Below, in pieces: positions 52,268-60,765 of a stretch of DNA of 64,000 nucleotides. The stretch covers positions 2,108,001 to 2,172,000 of the forward strand of contig NZ_CP154878.1 of NCBI RefSeq assembly GCF_039955095.1, read 5' to 3'. Source of the stretch: Limosilactobacillus sp. WILCCON 0051. GTDB lineage: Bacteria; Bacillota; Bacilli; Lactobacillales; Lactobacillaceae. The position numbers and the translations under genes were made by a program. The notes beneath the pieces were generated by a model. The model was given only the letters and a program-made list of their open reading frames with translations. It searched no databases and was not told the DNA's origin. Within the stretch, counting starts at the first letter, position 1. Every line of letters begins with the position of its first letter.

Positions 52268-53107
52268 ATGATTGCACAACCGCAGCGAACCGGGGTTACC
52301 GTTGGCTATCAAGGCGTCCCGGGATCATTCTCTTCTCAGGCCATGCATCAATGGTTTGGCCAGGTTGAAAGTCGCAACTATCCTAAGTTTGAAGACGTTT
52401 TTTTGGCACTGCAAAACGGCGCAATCGACTATGGCGTCGTCCCAATGGAAAATTCCTCAACCGGCGCCATCAATGACAACTACGATTTGATCAACAAGTA
52501 TCATTTCTTCATCGTTGGCGAGCAGTCCATCTACATTGCCCAAAACCTATTGGGCGTTAAAGGCGCCAAGCTTAATGACATCAAGGAAGTCTATTCGCAT
52601 CCCCAGGGCCTTTTGCAGACCAGCCAGTTTTTAGCCACGCACCAGATTCAAGGTAAAGAATGCCTCAATACGGCACTGGCAGCTAAAATGGCCGCTGAAA
52701 GACAGGATCCGGCAGTTGGCGCGATTGCCTCGACTGAAGCAGCCAAATTATATAATCTGGACGTCTTAGCACCCAGCATCGAAAACGATAAGTCTAATCA
52801 CACGCGTTTTATCATTTTTGGCCGTGCACCTGAAATCTTGCCGGATGCTGATCGGATTTCATTGATCTTTACCTTGAAAAATGAGGTCGGCACGCTCTAT
52901 GAAGTCATGCGCGTCATTAAAGAGCATGCTATCAACATGGTTCGGATCGAATCGCGGCCTTTGCTGGGCAACCCATGGGAATACTATTTCTATGTTGACC
53001 TGGATGGCAATCTGGCTGACCCGCGGATTACCGAAGCTTTGGCCGAACTGAAAAACTACACGACCTCACTGCGGCTGCTTGGCAACTACCATCGTCAGGA
53101 AAATTAA
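52268..53107 (+). CDS. pheA: Prephenate dehydratase
   Basis: This 279-residue enzyme converts prephenate to phenylpyruvate in phenylalanine synthesis. The catalytic domain (about 10-185) has GVPGSFSSQAM, PMENSSTGAIND and the TRF motif NHTRFIIFG. The C-terminal ACT domain (about 195-275, LKNEVGTLYEVM, RIESRPLLGNPWEYYFYVD with the ESRP motif) confers feedback inhibition by phenylalanine. ACGGAGGA precedes the ATG. It stands alone, without other aromatic genes nearby. Confidence 0.93.
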   Translation: MIAQPQRTGVTVGYQGVPGSFSSQAMHQWFGQVESRNYPKFEDVFLALQNGAIDYGVVPMENSSTGAINDNYDLINKYHFFIVGEQSIYIAQNLLGVKGAKLNDIKEVYSHPQGLLQTSQFLATHQIQGKECLNTALAAKMAAERQDPAVGAIASTEAAKLYNLDVLAPSIENDKSNHTRFIIFGRAPEILPDADRISLIFTLKNEVGTLYEVMRVIKEHAINMVRIESRPLLGNPWEYYFYVDLDGNLADPRITEALAELKNYTTSLRLLGNYHRQEN

Positions 53108-53124
53108 TTTTACAGGCACAAACC

Positions 53125-53167
53125 AAAAAGGCACGCTGTTCAAGTCCAAGCTTGACAACGTGCCTTT
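53125..53167 (+). terminator. Bidirectional terminator
   Basis: AAAGGCACG.TGTTCAAG pairs with CTTGACA.CGTGCCTTT between convergent pheA and the ABC permease gene. Confidence 0.85.
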
Positions 53168-53206
53168 AATGGTTTCTTTAAACTGCCGCTTTTCAATAAA
53201 GATTGA

Positions 53207-54412
53207 CTAGCGCAGGATTTCGATCAGGTTCTTGTTGGCAGCCTGTTTAGCCGGCAAGATCCCAAAGATGATCCCGACTGAAGCTGAGACCCCAAATGCC
53301 AGCAGGAACGAATTCAAGGTTACGACGGCATGAATGTGGTAAGGCATGAAATTACTGATTATGCCCGCCAGCAGCCAGCCGATGACAAAGCCCAGCAACC
53401 CGCCGCCGACCGTTAAGACGATGGCTTCTAACAAGAACTGGGCCATCACGTTTTTAGGCGCGGCCCCAACTGCCAGCCGAATCCCGATTTCCTGCGTTCG
53501 CTCAGAAACCGAGATGTACATCATGTTCATGACCCCAATCCCGGCAATAAACAGCGAGATCCCCGCAATGGCACTGATAAAGGCCGTCAAACCGGTGATC
53601 ATGTTGTTGACTTTGGTCAGTTCCGCACCGGCATCGACTGCCATGTAGGTACCATCATGCGCGCTGGTTCCCTTCTTTTCCATGTACTTCTTGATCTTTT
53701 TGGTAACCTTACCGGCATTGGCGCCTTGATAAAACGTCAGCTTAATGCCATAGCCGGTTGTCGCCGTGGTTCCCGAATAAAACAGCTTGGTGCCGCCAAT
53801 CAGATCTGCGCCGTACTTGTTGTCATTATAGGTATTGGTCTGTGAGCGATACACCCCGACCACGCGATAGTCGTGATCTCCAATCGAAACTGAAGTGCCG
53901 ACTGCATTTTGAACCGTCTGATACTGCTTTTTGGCCAGCGACTCTTTCATCAGAATAACCGGTTCTTCAGTCAAAAGCTCATTGGTCGTAAGATTGCGGC
54001 CCGCTATAATGGAAATTTTGCTGGTCGGCCGCTTAAGCAGTGAGATCGTGGCGTTGTTGACCCGCTCATTGCCAACCAGCGGCGAGACGGAAGCATTGTT
54101 GGTTTCATGCGAGATCGCGGCTTTTTTCACCTTGGCGCCAAATCGTTCCTCAATCGCGTTTAAGTCCGTTTCGGTAAATCCGGAAGCAGCCGACTGCGAA
54201 TCGTTGGGCGTAAAGTAAAGATAGGTATACTGCTCACCGTTTTGAGTCGTATTAAACTCGTCGCTGAGCCTTTTTTTGACCCCATTTCCCAGTGCCAAAA
54301 TCGTAATTACCGCCGCGATCCCAATCGTAATCCCAATCGTCGTCAGAAAACTGCGCTTGGGGTTGGCTCTTAGCGATTGCAGAGCACTGCGCAAGAGTTC
54401 GGCATTTCTCAA
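53207..54412 (-). CDS. ABC transporter permease, MacB/YknZ-like
   Basis: This 401-residue permease of the MacB/FtsX class has an N-terminal helix (NPKRSFLTTIGITIGIAAVI), a large extracytoplasmic MacB_PCD domain (about 45-265) and three C-terminal helices with SERTQEIGIRLAVGA. The start is TTG at 54412, overlapping the ATPase stop by four bases, so it is translationally coupled. It forms a tripartite efflux system with the two upstream genes, for antimicrobial peptides or other amphiphiles by family analogy. Confidence 0.87.
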   Translation of the reverse strand: MRNAELLRSALQSLRANPKRSFLTTIGITIGIAAVITILALGNGVKKRLSDEFNTTQNGEQYTYLYFTPNDSQSAASGFTETDLNAIEERFGAKVKKAAISHETNNASVSPLVGNERVNNATISLLKRPTSKISIIAGRNLTTNELLTEEPVILMKESLAKKQYQTVQNAVGTSVSIGDHDYRVVGVYRSQTNTYNDNKYGADLIGGTKLFYSGTTATTGYGIKLTFYQGANAGKVTKKIKKYMEKKGTSAHDGTYMAVDAGAELTKVNNMITGLTAFISAIAGISLFIAGIGVMNMMYISVSERTQEIGIRLAVGAAPKNVMAQFLLEAIVLTVGGGLLGFVIGWLLAGIISNFMPYHIHAVVTLNSFLLAFGVSASVGIIFGILPAKQAANKNLIEILR

Positions 54413-55101
54413 TTTGCTCCCACCTTTCGATCGTCGACAATTCGGCCATCAATGATCTTGACAACGCGCTCGCACTGCTCGGCAACCCGTGGATCATGCG
54501 TCACCATGATGATGGTCGTATGCTGAGTCTGATTGAGCTGCTTAAACAGGTCCATGATTTCCTGACTGGTTTTCGTGTCCAAAGCCCCCGTTGGCTCATC
54601 GGCAATCAAGAAATCAGGATTGGCAATGATGGCGCGCGCGATTGAGACCCGCTGCTGCTGTCCACCCGAAAGCTCAGTGGGCAGTTTGTCATCATACCCC
54701 CCTAGACCAACGCGACTCAAAACCCGGGCCGCTGTCTTTTTGGCCTGCCGCCGACCTACTCCCGCGTACAGCAAGGGCAGAATAACGTTTTCGGCAATAC
54801 TGATGTCGCGAATCAGCTTAAAGTTTTGAAAGACAAACCCCACGTGCTGGTTGCGCAGCTTGGCAAAATCCGCCCGCGTATAATCATGGATCGCCTGGTC
54901 ATTGTAAAAATAGTTTCCTTCAAAATCATCATCCAAAAAACCGATGATATTGATCAAGGTCGACTTGCCAGACCCTGATTCCCCGATAATCGCCATCAGT
55001 TCACCGGCATCAACCTGCAGATTGATATCATGCAGCACGTGAAATCGAGTCGCACCCTGACCATAGTACTTGTTGACGTGTTCCAGTCTAATCATTGTCA
55101 T
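54409..55101 (-). CDS. ABC transporter ATP-binding protein, MacB/YknY-like
   Basis: This 230-residue ATPase has Walker A GESGSGKST, Q-loop FQNFKLI, signature LSGGQQQRVSIARAI, Walker B FLIADEPTGALD and the H-loop HD. The LolD/MacB-type insertion is typical of exporters energising FtsX-like permeases. Its ATG overlaps the adaptor gene by 14 bases, and AAGGTGA precedes it. Confidence 0.92.
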   Translation of the reverse strand: MTMIRLEHVNKYYGQGATRFHVLHDINLQVDAGELMAIIGESGSGKSTLINIIGFLDDDFEGNYFYNDQAIHDYTRADFAKLRNQHVGFVFQNFKLIRDISIAENVILPLLYAGVGRRQAKKTAARVLSRVGLGGYDDKLPTELSGGQQQRVSIARAIIANPDFLIADEPTGALDTKTSQEIMDLFKQLNQTQHTTIIMVTHDPRVAEQCERVVKIIDGRIVDDRKVGAN

Positions 55102-56152
55102 CAGCGCTCACCTTGGTCCCGTTATGCAGCTTGCTGTCTGGGTTGGTGACGATCTGCTGACCAGCCTTGACGCCGCTTTTGACTTCAAAGTATTCGTTGA
55201 CCCGCTTACCGCTAACGGCAACTGCCTTGGCCTTACCGTTTTTAACGACGTAGACCTGCCCATTTTTAACGCTGGACTTTGGAATCCGCAGCTGGTTTTG
55301 CGCAACTGAAGCCTTGACCGTCTGCCCATCCATAAAGTCTTCACTGCTCAAGTCGGCGTCAACCTCGTAGCTGGCACCATTGCTTTGCGAGTTCGTGGTC
55401 GGCACCGTGGCCAGGTAGCTGATCGTCGTATCGGCCTGTTTGCCCGTTGCCAGTGCCCGCACGTGAATCTCCTGACCGGTTTTAAGCTTACTGTAGTTAT
55501 ATTCTGATACCTTGCTCTTAAACTTCAGATCGTTGGAGTAGATCGTGATTACCGGTGCATCCTGCTTGGTATCGTCAACCGTAACCGTACCGTCAAATGG
55601 TGCCGTTAAAGTCTGGGTGACCTTTTGACTCAGCGTGTTGACCTTGTTTTGAGCTGCCGTAACGTCGCTTTGCGCATCGGCCAGACTGGCTTGGGCCTGG
55701 GCAACGCTGCTGGCCGATCCAGAAGCCGTGCCATCCTCGCTTTGCGCAGCCGCATCCTTTTGCGCCGCACTGACATTGTTTTGCTGTGCCGTTACGTTGC
55801 GCTGTGCCTTGGCCAGTTCCTGCTTGGCATCGGTCAGTTCTTCATTGGCACTCTCGCTGTAGGTCGTTACCAAAGGATCACCCTCACTGACCTTTTGTCC
55901 GTTGGCAACCCCGATCGACTGCACCTTGCCAGATGGCAGACTCAAGACCTGCTGCTGTTGGGCGGCAACGGTCCCGGTCAGCGTCAAAGGCGTTGTTTTG
56001 GCAACCTTGGCAACGACATAGCGTGAAGACTGCGCGGCCTTATTCTGCTTGATTTTATTGATGATCCCCATCCCAATCAGCAAAACCAAAACGATTGCCG
56101 TGCCGATCGTTGTCTTGCGGTGATTTTTTACCCAATGTTTTATTTTTTGCAT
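55088..56152 (-). CDS. Membrane-fusion/adaptor protein of an efflux ABC transporter (MacA/YknX-like)
   Basis: This 354-residue protein has one N-terminal membrane anchor (about 16-35) and a lipoyl-like barrel half at about 75-100. A Gln/Ala-rich coiled coil follows (about 110-190, many KAQRNVTAQQNN-type heptads), then the second barrel half LTAPFDGTVTVDD, a beta-barrel and a C-terminal domain. Such adaptors couple to MacB-type transporters even in Gram-positives (YknX). ATG 56152 is preferred over a TTG at 56164. Confidence 0.85.
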   Translation of the reverse strand: MQKIKHWVKNHRKTTIGTAIVLVLLIGMGIINKIKQNKAAQSSRYVVAKVAKTTPLTLTGTVAAQQQQVLSLPSGKVQSIGVANGQKVSEGDPLVTTYSESANEELTDAKQELAKAQRNVTAQQNNVSAAQKDAAAQSEDGTASGSASSVAQAQASLADAQSDVTAAQNKVNTLSQKVTQTLTAPFDGTVTVDDTKQDAPVITIYSNDLKFKSKVSEYNYSKLKTGQEIHVRALATGKQADTTISYLATVPTTNSQSNGASYEVDADLSSEDFMDGQTVKASVAQNQLRIPKSSVKNGQVYVVKNGKAKAVAVSGKRVNEYFEVKSGVKAGQQIVTNPDSKLHNGTKVSADDND

Positions 56153-56393
56153 AATCTTCCCCAATTTCTACTTCTCAAAAATCCATTTCAATGCGACAAA
56201 AGTACCAAAAGCAACAGATGTTTTAGTTAGTTACTTAAGTGATTAACTAGATAATACCAAATTTTTCTTAAAAGGCAATCCTTATTTCAAAAATTACTTA
56301 AATACTTTATCTATCGACCAATGAATGCAGTGCCATCGCCACTTGTCAACCCTGGTGCTGCAGTGGTTAAATAGTAGTTGAAATAAAATGACT
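56153..56393. other. Gap between the efflux operon and the TPP riboswitch
   Basis: AT-rich divergent control region that should contain the promoters of the efflux operon and thiW. No clear operator was assigned. Confidence 0.4.
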
Positions 56394-56469
56394 CTGTCTG
56401 GGGTGCCATTGATTTGGCTGAGAAATACCCACATAACCTGATCTAGTTAGTACTAGCGGAGGGAGACAG
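56394..56469 (+). ncRNA. TPP riboswitch (THI element)
   Basis: Stem P1 is CTGTCT/AGACAG. The conserved blocks GGGGTGCC, GGCTGAGA, ATACCC, ACCTGATCTAG and a shifted TACTAGCGGAGGGA are all present in order. Thiamine pyrophosphate binding should lower expression of the downstream thiW by way of the terminator at 56520. Confidence 0.92.
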
Positions 56470-56519
56470 CTTAATTTGGCGTGGCCGCATCGTCACGTTC
56501 TTTTGATTAATGATTAAGC

Positions 56520-56557
56520 ACTCTTTCTCGGCACTGGGAAAGAGTTTTTTTATTGGT
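56520..56557 (+). terminator. Expression-platform terminator of the TPP riboswitch
   Basis: ACTCTTTCTC pairs with GGGAAAGAGT (one G-T pair), followed by seven T. Its place between aptamer and thiW suggests TPP-dependent termination. Confidence 0.85.
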
Positions 56558-56594
56558 TTGAGACGATTTTAAAAAGTTTTTTAGGAGGAACCTT

Positions 56595-57089
56595 ATGAAA
56601 AAACGGACCTATCAGCTGGTGCTGACCGCTGTGTTATCGGCACTGGCCGTTTGTGGCGGCAGCATGTTCTCATTTCCCATCGGCGTGGCCAAATGCGCAC
56701 CAACGCAAAGTCTGATCAATATTGTTGCTGGCGTGGTCTTGGGACCGGAATGGGCAGTCGTGCAGGCGCTTTTGACCTCAACCGTGCGCAATCTTTTAGG
56801 CACGGGGACGCTTTTGGCCTATCCTGGCAGCATCTTTGGCGCCTGGCTGAGCGGCTGGATGTTTAAGCGGTTTGGCAAGATATGGCTGGCAGCTTTGGGC
56901 GAATTGATCGGCACGGGTTTGATTGGCGCGCTGGTTTCCTATCCAATCGCTGCTTTGCTGATGGGTGCTAAAGGATCGCTTTTCTTATTCGTCCCCAGCT
57001 TTGCAGTCAGTGCCATCGTTGGCGGCCTGTTGGCCTGGGTGATCTTAAAAGCCGCCTGGCAGCCAATCAGTCGCTTTGCCAAAATTTAA
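56595..57089 (+). CDS. thiW: ECF transporter S component ThiW
   Basis: This 164-residue membrane protein with five to six helices is the substrate-binding S component of an energy-coupling-factor transporter for a thiamine precursor, probably hydroxyethylthiazole. Family features are VCGGSMFSFPIGVAKCAPTQ near the start and LGTGTLLAYPGSIFGAWLSG in the middle. The TPP riboswitch upstream supports the thiamine link. AGGAGGAAC precedes the ATG. The shared EcfA/T module is elsewhere. Confidence 0.9.
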   Translation: MKKRTYQLVLTAVLSALAVCGGSMFSFPIGVAKCAPTQSLINIVAGVVLGPEWAVVQALLTSTVRNLLGTGTLLAYPGSIFGAWLSGWMFKRFGKIWLAALGELIGTGLIGALVSYPIAALLMGAKGSLFLFVPSFAVSAIVGGLLAWVILKAAWQPISRFAKI

Positions 57090-57187
57090 TATTTATTTAG
57101 GGGCAGTTATTTGGCTTTTTTCCATGTTCTCTTGTACAATTCAGTTATCAAGCTACAATCGTTTTCTCATTAAGGAGGAATCAGCAA

Positions 57188-57421
57188 ATGGAAAAAACAT
57201 TTACCTTAGCCGAATTAAAGCAGTTCAATGGTCAAAACGGTCAGCCAGCCTATGTTGCCGTTAAGGGCACGGTCTATGACGTAACTGAAGTGTCAGCATG
57301 GCAAGGCGGCAAGCACCATGGCGTTACGGCCGGCACTGATGCCACCGCGGCCATTGCTCATGCTCCTCATGGCGAAAGCGTCTTAGGCAAGCTGCAAGTA
57401 GTCGGTAAGCTGGCTGACTAG
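57188..57421 (+). CDS. Small cytochrome b5-domain protein
   Basis: This 77-residue protein is a cytochrome b5-like heme/steroid-binding domain (FTLAELKQFNGQ, AYVAVKGTVYDVT, WQGGKHHGVTAGTDAT, HGESVLGKL). The position of the heme-ligand histidines is plausible in GGKHHG and APHGESV. There is no membrane anchor or partner reductase next to it. AGGAGGAATC precedes the ATG, and a terminator follows. Lactobacilli do not make heme, so the ligand is uncertain. Confidence 0.8.
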   Translation: MEKTFTLAELKQFNGQNGQPAYVAVKGTVYDVTEVSAWQGGKHHGVTAGTDATAAIAHAPHGESVLGKLQVVGKLAD

Positions 57422-57460
57422 TCGCTGAGATTCATCTATAATCATCTAAACTAAAAAACA

Positions 57461-57490
57461 GCTGTCAATCCAATATTGACAGCGTTTTTT
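57461..57490 (+). terminator. Terminator after the cytochrome b5-like gene
   Basis: GCTGTCAAT pairs perfectly with ATTGACAGC, followed by six T after one G. Confidence 0.88.
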
Positions 57491-57556
57491 ATTGCACCGA
57501 GAACGCCAGCTGAATTAATATGACATCAAGATGAAATGATTAGAAGGGAGTAAGCC

Positions 57557-58132
57557 ATGGCTAAAGTTACTACTGAACAAAAAATTCAGACAGCCTTTTT
57601 GCAAATGTTGAAATCAACGCGCTACGATCAGATAAAAGTCAGCCAATTAGCTAAAGCTGCCGGCATCAGTCGCGGAACTTTCTACACCTATTATGATTCG
57701 ATATACGATTTACTTTCAGACGTTGAAAACAGCTTATTCAACGAACTTCCGCAGATGACTGTTCCAATTGGCAATCTGGCCGATTCACAGAAAATCCACG
57801 ATCTGCTTATAGTGAAACTAACTCATATTCAGCAGCATTTTCCTACCCTTAAGCTACTGATGGGACCAAATGGCGATCCTTATTTTCAATATCAGCTGGG
57901 ACGCTTTTTTCTGCCAATGGCACAGGAATACGAGCATGCACTGACACACCCTAATAATTCAATCGAGCTCGCACTGCTTAACGAGGCTACTAACGGCGCT
58001 CGGATGAGTATCATTCACTGGTGGATCTATCATCCCGACGCAATCTCAATCGACGAACTGGCCGATTTTCTGCGCCGCTTTATCCAACAGATAATGGTTC
58101 TTTCACAAAAAGAAGATGTCAAAAAAAGCTGA
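57557..58132 (+). CDS. TetR/AcrR-family regulator
   Basis: This 191-residue protein has a TetR-type HTH at about 5-50 (IKVSQLAKAAGISRGTFYTYYDS) and a ligand domain with a TetR_C_7-like C-terminus (NEATNGARMSIIHWWI). AAGGGAG precedes the ATG. It is convergent with the unknown gene at 58219-59004, whose promoter overlaps a palindrome at 59096-59117. That pair may be regulator and target, which is inference. Confidence 0.85.
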   Translation: MAKVTTEQKIQTAFLQMLKSTRYDQIKVSQLAKAAGISRGTFYTYYDSIYDLLSDVENSLFNELPQMTVPIGNLADSQKIHDLLIVKLTHIQQHFPTLKLLMGPNGDPYFQYQLGRFFLPMAQEYEHALTHPNNSIELALLNEATNGARMSIIHWWIYHPDAISIDELADFLRRFIQQIMVLSQKEDVKKS

Positions 58133-58163
58133 AGTCAGCCTTGCCGGACTGATTTCAGCTTTT
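58124..58163 (+). terminator. Terminator after the TetR gene
   Basis: AAAAGCTGAA.TCAG pairs with CTGA.TTCAGCTTTT, with a T-rich tail. Confidence 0.82.
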
Positions 58164-58218
58164 CGCTTATCTGCATTCCTTGTAAAATCCGTTTATTTAA
58201 CTGCTTTTGATACTGATG

Positions 58219-59004
58219 CTACTTTACACCGGCTGCCAGTTTCATCATGCCGCCAACCTCTAATGCAAAGTGAATCGTATGTCCCTTGGCAATTGCCTGC
58301 GGAGCATCCTTGGGGCAGAAGAACGTTGAGATCATCTCTAGGCCCTCTGAATTTGGTTTAAACTCGTGAATAGCACCCACATGAATATTTTCATTATTAT
58401 CAGCCAGATGGACCTCTCCAGCCAGTACCAGCGGATAGTCTTCGTGCCGCTTTGCTCGAGTATAAGCAGGAATCGTTTGTGAACCTATCCCGTGCGTGCA
58501 GACCGGTTCGCCAAAACAGCCAAAAGTCTCCATAATCGTCTGGCCAGTAGCAATCTCGCCTGCCACGCCATAATGTTCAGGCATAATCTTAAACGGCGTC
58601 ATTCCATTCTGCATTGTTGCCATAGCCTTTTGAACCTGCGGCATGGTTAAGCCCTTAATGTCAAAATGTGTCACTCCCAGCCAGCAGCCCTGTTCTTCAA
58701 TCGGCCGCTGATTAAATTCATGCCAGCGTTTGGCAGAATCTTCAAATACCGGCTTCATGATCTTCATCGTCTGCTCGCTTCCTATTGCATAATGCGTTTT
58801 TTCAAGCAGACGCATTGCCTTTTGCGGTTCCAGCCAGTTTAGATCCGTATCAGAATATACTTTTCCATCCTCATCTTTCAAGTCAACGCCTAATCGTTTG
58901 AACTCATGCAAAACGTGCAGTGCCCGTTCGTACTTCAAGCGTTCCAGCTGTTCTTCAGTATAGATCTGGCCGTTGATCGTTGTCGTAATTGAAAATTCAG
59001 TCAT
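58219..59004 (-). CDS. Unrecognised conserved-looking protein
   Basis: This 261-residue soluble protein is not recognised. Its N-terminal half is helical and charged (EEQLERLKYERALHVLHEFKRLG). The C-terminal half shows well-ordered motifs (WLGVTHFDIKGLTMPQV, HYGVAGEIATGQTIMETFG, CTHGIGSQTIPAY) that suggest an enzyme or ligand-binding fold. Cysteines and histidines cluster in FGEPVCTHGIG. AGGAAGTGAG precedes the ATG. Its promoter overlaps a strong palindrome, so it is probably repressible. Confidence 0.7.
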   Translation of the reverse strand: MTEFSITTTINGQIYTEEQLERLKYERALHVLHEFKRLGVDLKDEDGKVYSDTDLNWLEPQKAMRLLEKTHYAIGSEQTMKIMKPVFEDSAKRWHEFNQRPIEEQGCWLGVTHFDIKGLTMPQVQKAMATMQNGMTPFKIMPEHYGVAGEIATGQTIMETFGCFGEPVCTHGIGSQTIPAYTRAKRHEDYPLVLAGEVHLADNNENIHVGAIHEFKPNSEGLEMISTFFCPKDAPQAIAKGHTIHFALEVGGMMKLAAGVK

Positions 59005-59064
59005 TCAAACTCACTTCCTAATTTATTTATTGACTATATCCTAACGAAATTTTCCCAACGAAGA

Positions 59065-59118
59065 TTGACAGAATCGCGGAACCGTTCAAATAATCTGACA
59101 CAATTCAAATTCTGTCAA
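59065..59118. promoter_or_regulatory. Palindromic operator in the divergent gap 59005-59174
   Basis: At 59096-59117 arms TGACA and TGTCA enclose two AATT blocks, a 22-bp near-palindrome (18 positions pair). On the minus strand TTGACA is the -35 box and GATTAT 17 bases on the -10 box of the gene at 58219-59004, so the palindrome covers the promoter. A further half-site TTGACAGAAT (59065-59074) is the exact complement of ATTCTGTCAA at 59109-59118. Confidence 0.6.
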
Positions 59119-59174
59119 AATTGATGTAACATATAGCATAATAAAGAAAGCGATTACTGAAAGGATTGTTAACA

Positions 59175-59678
59175 ATGACTAAAGGTTCTGCAATTGCCTA
59201 CCAAGAACTGCTTGACGAGCTGCAAAAACTGGACATCAAATACGAAATGGTGGACCATCCCGCCGCTAAGACCACTGAAGAAGCCGATGCCTATATCGCT
59301 GGTAAAATCGGCGTCCGCACCAAATCGATGTTTCTAAAGGATAAAAAGAAAAACTTCTACCTGGTGATCATGGACGATGCCAAGCGCATGGACTTTAAAG
59401 AGTTTCAAGAGCTTACCGGCACTAAGCGCATCTCAATGGCTCATGACAGTGACATCGAAGAGCAGCTGGGACTTGAGGCCGGCATCGTTTCGCCATTTGG
59501 CATTATGAACAACACGGCTCACAACATTCAGATCTACTTTGATCAAGACATGCTGGATGAAAACATTCCATTAACGTTCCATCCCAACATCAATACGCAT
59601 ACGATCTTTCTTTCAGCGGCCGATCTGATGAAATTCATCAAAGCTCAAGGATTCGACTATCAAATTATTGACCTGTAA
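59175..59678 (+). CDS. YbaK/ProX-like aminoacyl-tRNA deacylase
   Basis: This 167-residue protein belongs to the YbaK/EbsC/PrdX superfamily of trans-editing deacylases that remove Ala or Cys from mischarged tRNA-Pro. The pattern KYEMVDHPAAKTTEEA, a SMFLKDKKKNFYLVIM strand with conserved Lys, and the C-terminal HPNINTHTIFLS favour the ProXp-ala/PrdX group. ATG 59175 with AAAGGA is preferred over a TTG at 59166. Confidence 0.83.
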   Translation: MTKGSAIAYQELLDELQKLDIKYEMVDHPAAKTTEEADAYIAGKIGVRTKSMFLKDKKKNFYLVIMDDAKRMDFKEFQELTGTKRISMAHDSDIEEQLGLEAGIVSPFGIMNNTAHNIQIYFDQDMLDENIPLTFHPNINTHTIFLSAADLMKFIKAQGFDYQIIDL

Positions 59679-59682
59679 ACTC

Positions 59683-59720
59683 AAAACGCCCATTCTCAAA
59701 ACATGAATGGACGTTTTTTT
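59683..59720 (+). terminator. Bidirectional terminator
   Basis: AAAACG.CCATTC pairs with GAATGG.CGTTTT around nine bases and is followed by Ts. Confidence 0.85.
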
Positions 59721-59731
59721 GAATACTGTCG

Positions 59732-60598
59732 CTATTCGGCAATCCGATTGCCCAGTTCCCAAAATGCCAGGGCTGAGGCGGCCGCAACGTTTAAAGAATC
59801 GACTCCTGGAGCCATTGGAATCTTGATCGTAAAATCGCTTTGCTCGATCGTTGTCTCCTTTAGCCCCGGACCTTCCGAACCCATGATAATCGCCAGACGA
59901 TCCACGGCAGTCAGCTTAGGATCGTCAATGCTGATGGTATTATGCCGCAATGCCATGGCCGCCGTCTGATATCCGGCCTGATGAAGCAGATCAATACCAG
60001 CATGCTGCCAGGTTTTGGCATCAACATAGGTCCAAGGCACTTGAAAAACGGTTCCCATTGCCACGCGCGAAGACCGGCGATAAAAAGGATCTGCCGAGTC
60101 GCTGGTCACGATGACGCCATCAATGCCCAAAGCCGCTGCTGACCGGAAAATCGCACCAATATTGGCTGGATTGACTACGCTCTCAAGGACGGCAATACGG
60201 GGATGCTCAGCCGGCATGGTCGCTAAAAAATCAGCCAGCTCCAGACGCTTGACGCGATGCATCGCTGCCAGTGCGCCCCGCAAAAGATTATAGCCCGGCA
60301 GCTGACGAAGCAGTTCGCTATTGGCAACGTAAATTGGCGTCTGCCCTAAGCCGCTGGTCTGATTAGCCGCCATTTCATGATCCAGATCTGCTAAATCACG
60401 CGTCAAGGCCTTTTCTTCTACTAAAAGCGAAACCGGTTGATAGCCAGCGCGCAGGGCCCGTTCGATTACCTTAGGACTTTCTGCGATAAAAAGTCCCGGG
60501 TCAGGCTCCAGCGCGTGAAACAGCTGGGCTTCATTCAACCGTACGTATGGATCCAAATCCGCGCCATTTAGGTCATCCAGAAAAATTAAGTTATGCAT
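59732..60598 (-). CDS. TrmH-family (SPOUT) RNA methyltransferase
   Basis: This 288-residue SpoU-type methyltransferase has an N-terminal substrate-binding region (FIAESPKVIERAL) and the knotted SPOUT domain with motif 1 NPANIGAIFRSA, motif 2 IIMGSEGPGL and motif 3 MAPGVDSLNVAAA. It should 2'-O-methylate rRNA or tRNA; the target position is not predictable. AGGTAGATAAAA precedes the ATG. Confidence 0.9.
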   Translation of the reverse strand: MHNLIFLDDLNGADLDPYVRLNEAQLFHALEPDPGLFIAESPKVIERALRAGYQPVSLLVEEKALTRDLADLDHEMAANQTSGLGQTPIYVANSELLRQLPGYNLLRGALAAMHRVKRLELADFLATMPAEHPRIAVLESVVNPANIGAIFRSAAALGIDGVIVTSDSADPFYRRSSRVAMGTVFQVPWTYVDAKTWQHAGIDLLHQAGYQTAAMALRHNTISIDDPKLTAVDRLAIIMGSEGPGLKETTIEQSDFTIKIPMAPGVDSLNVAAASALAFWELGNRIAE

Positions 60599-60765
60599 TT
60601 TTATCTACCTGTCCTTAAAAATCTAAAACCATTTTAGCATAACCAGCCAACGTCTTTGGTTAGGCAGTTTAAGTCAAAGTTAATCGAAAAGCCCGACAAC
60701 GTTCGCATTTGTTTCAAAATTTCCAGCTATAATTGCTGATTAAATCAATTGGAACGAGAAACAAT

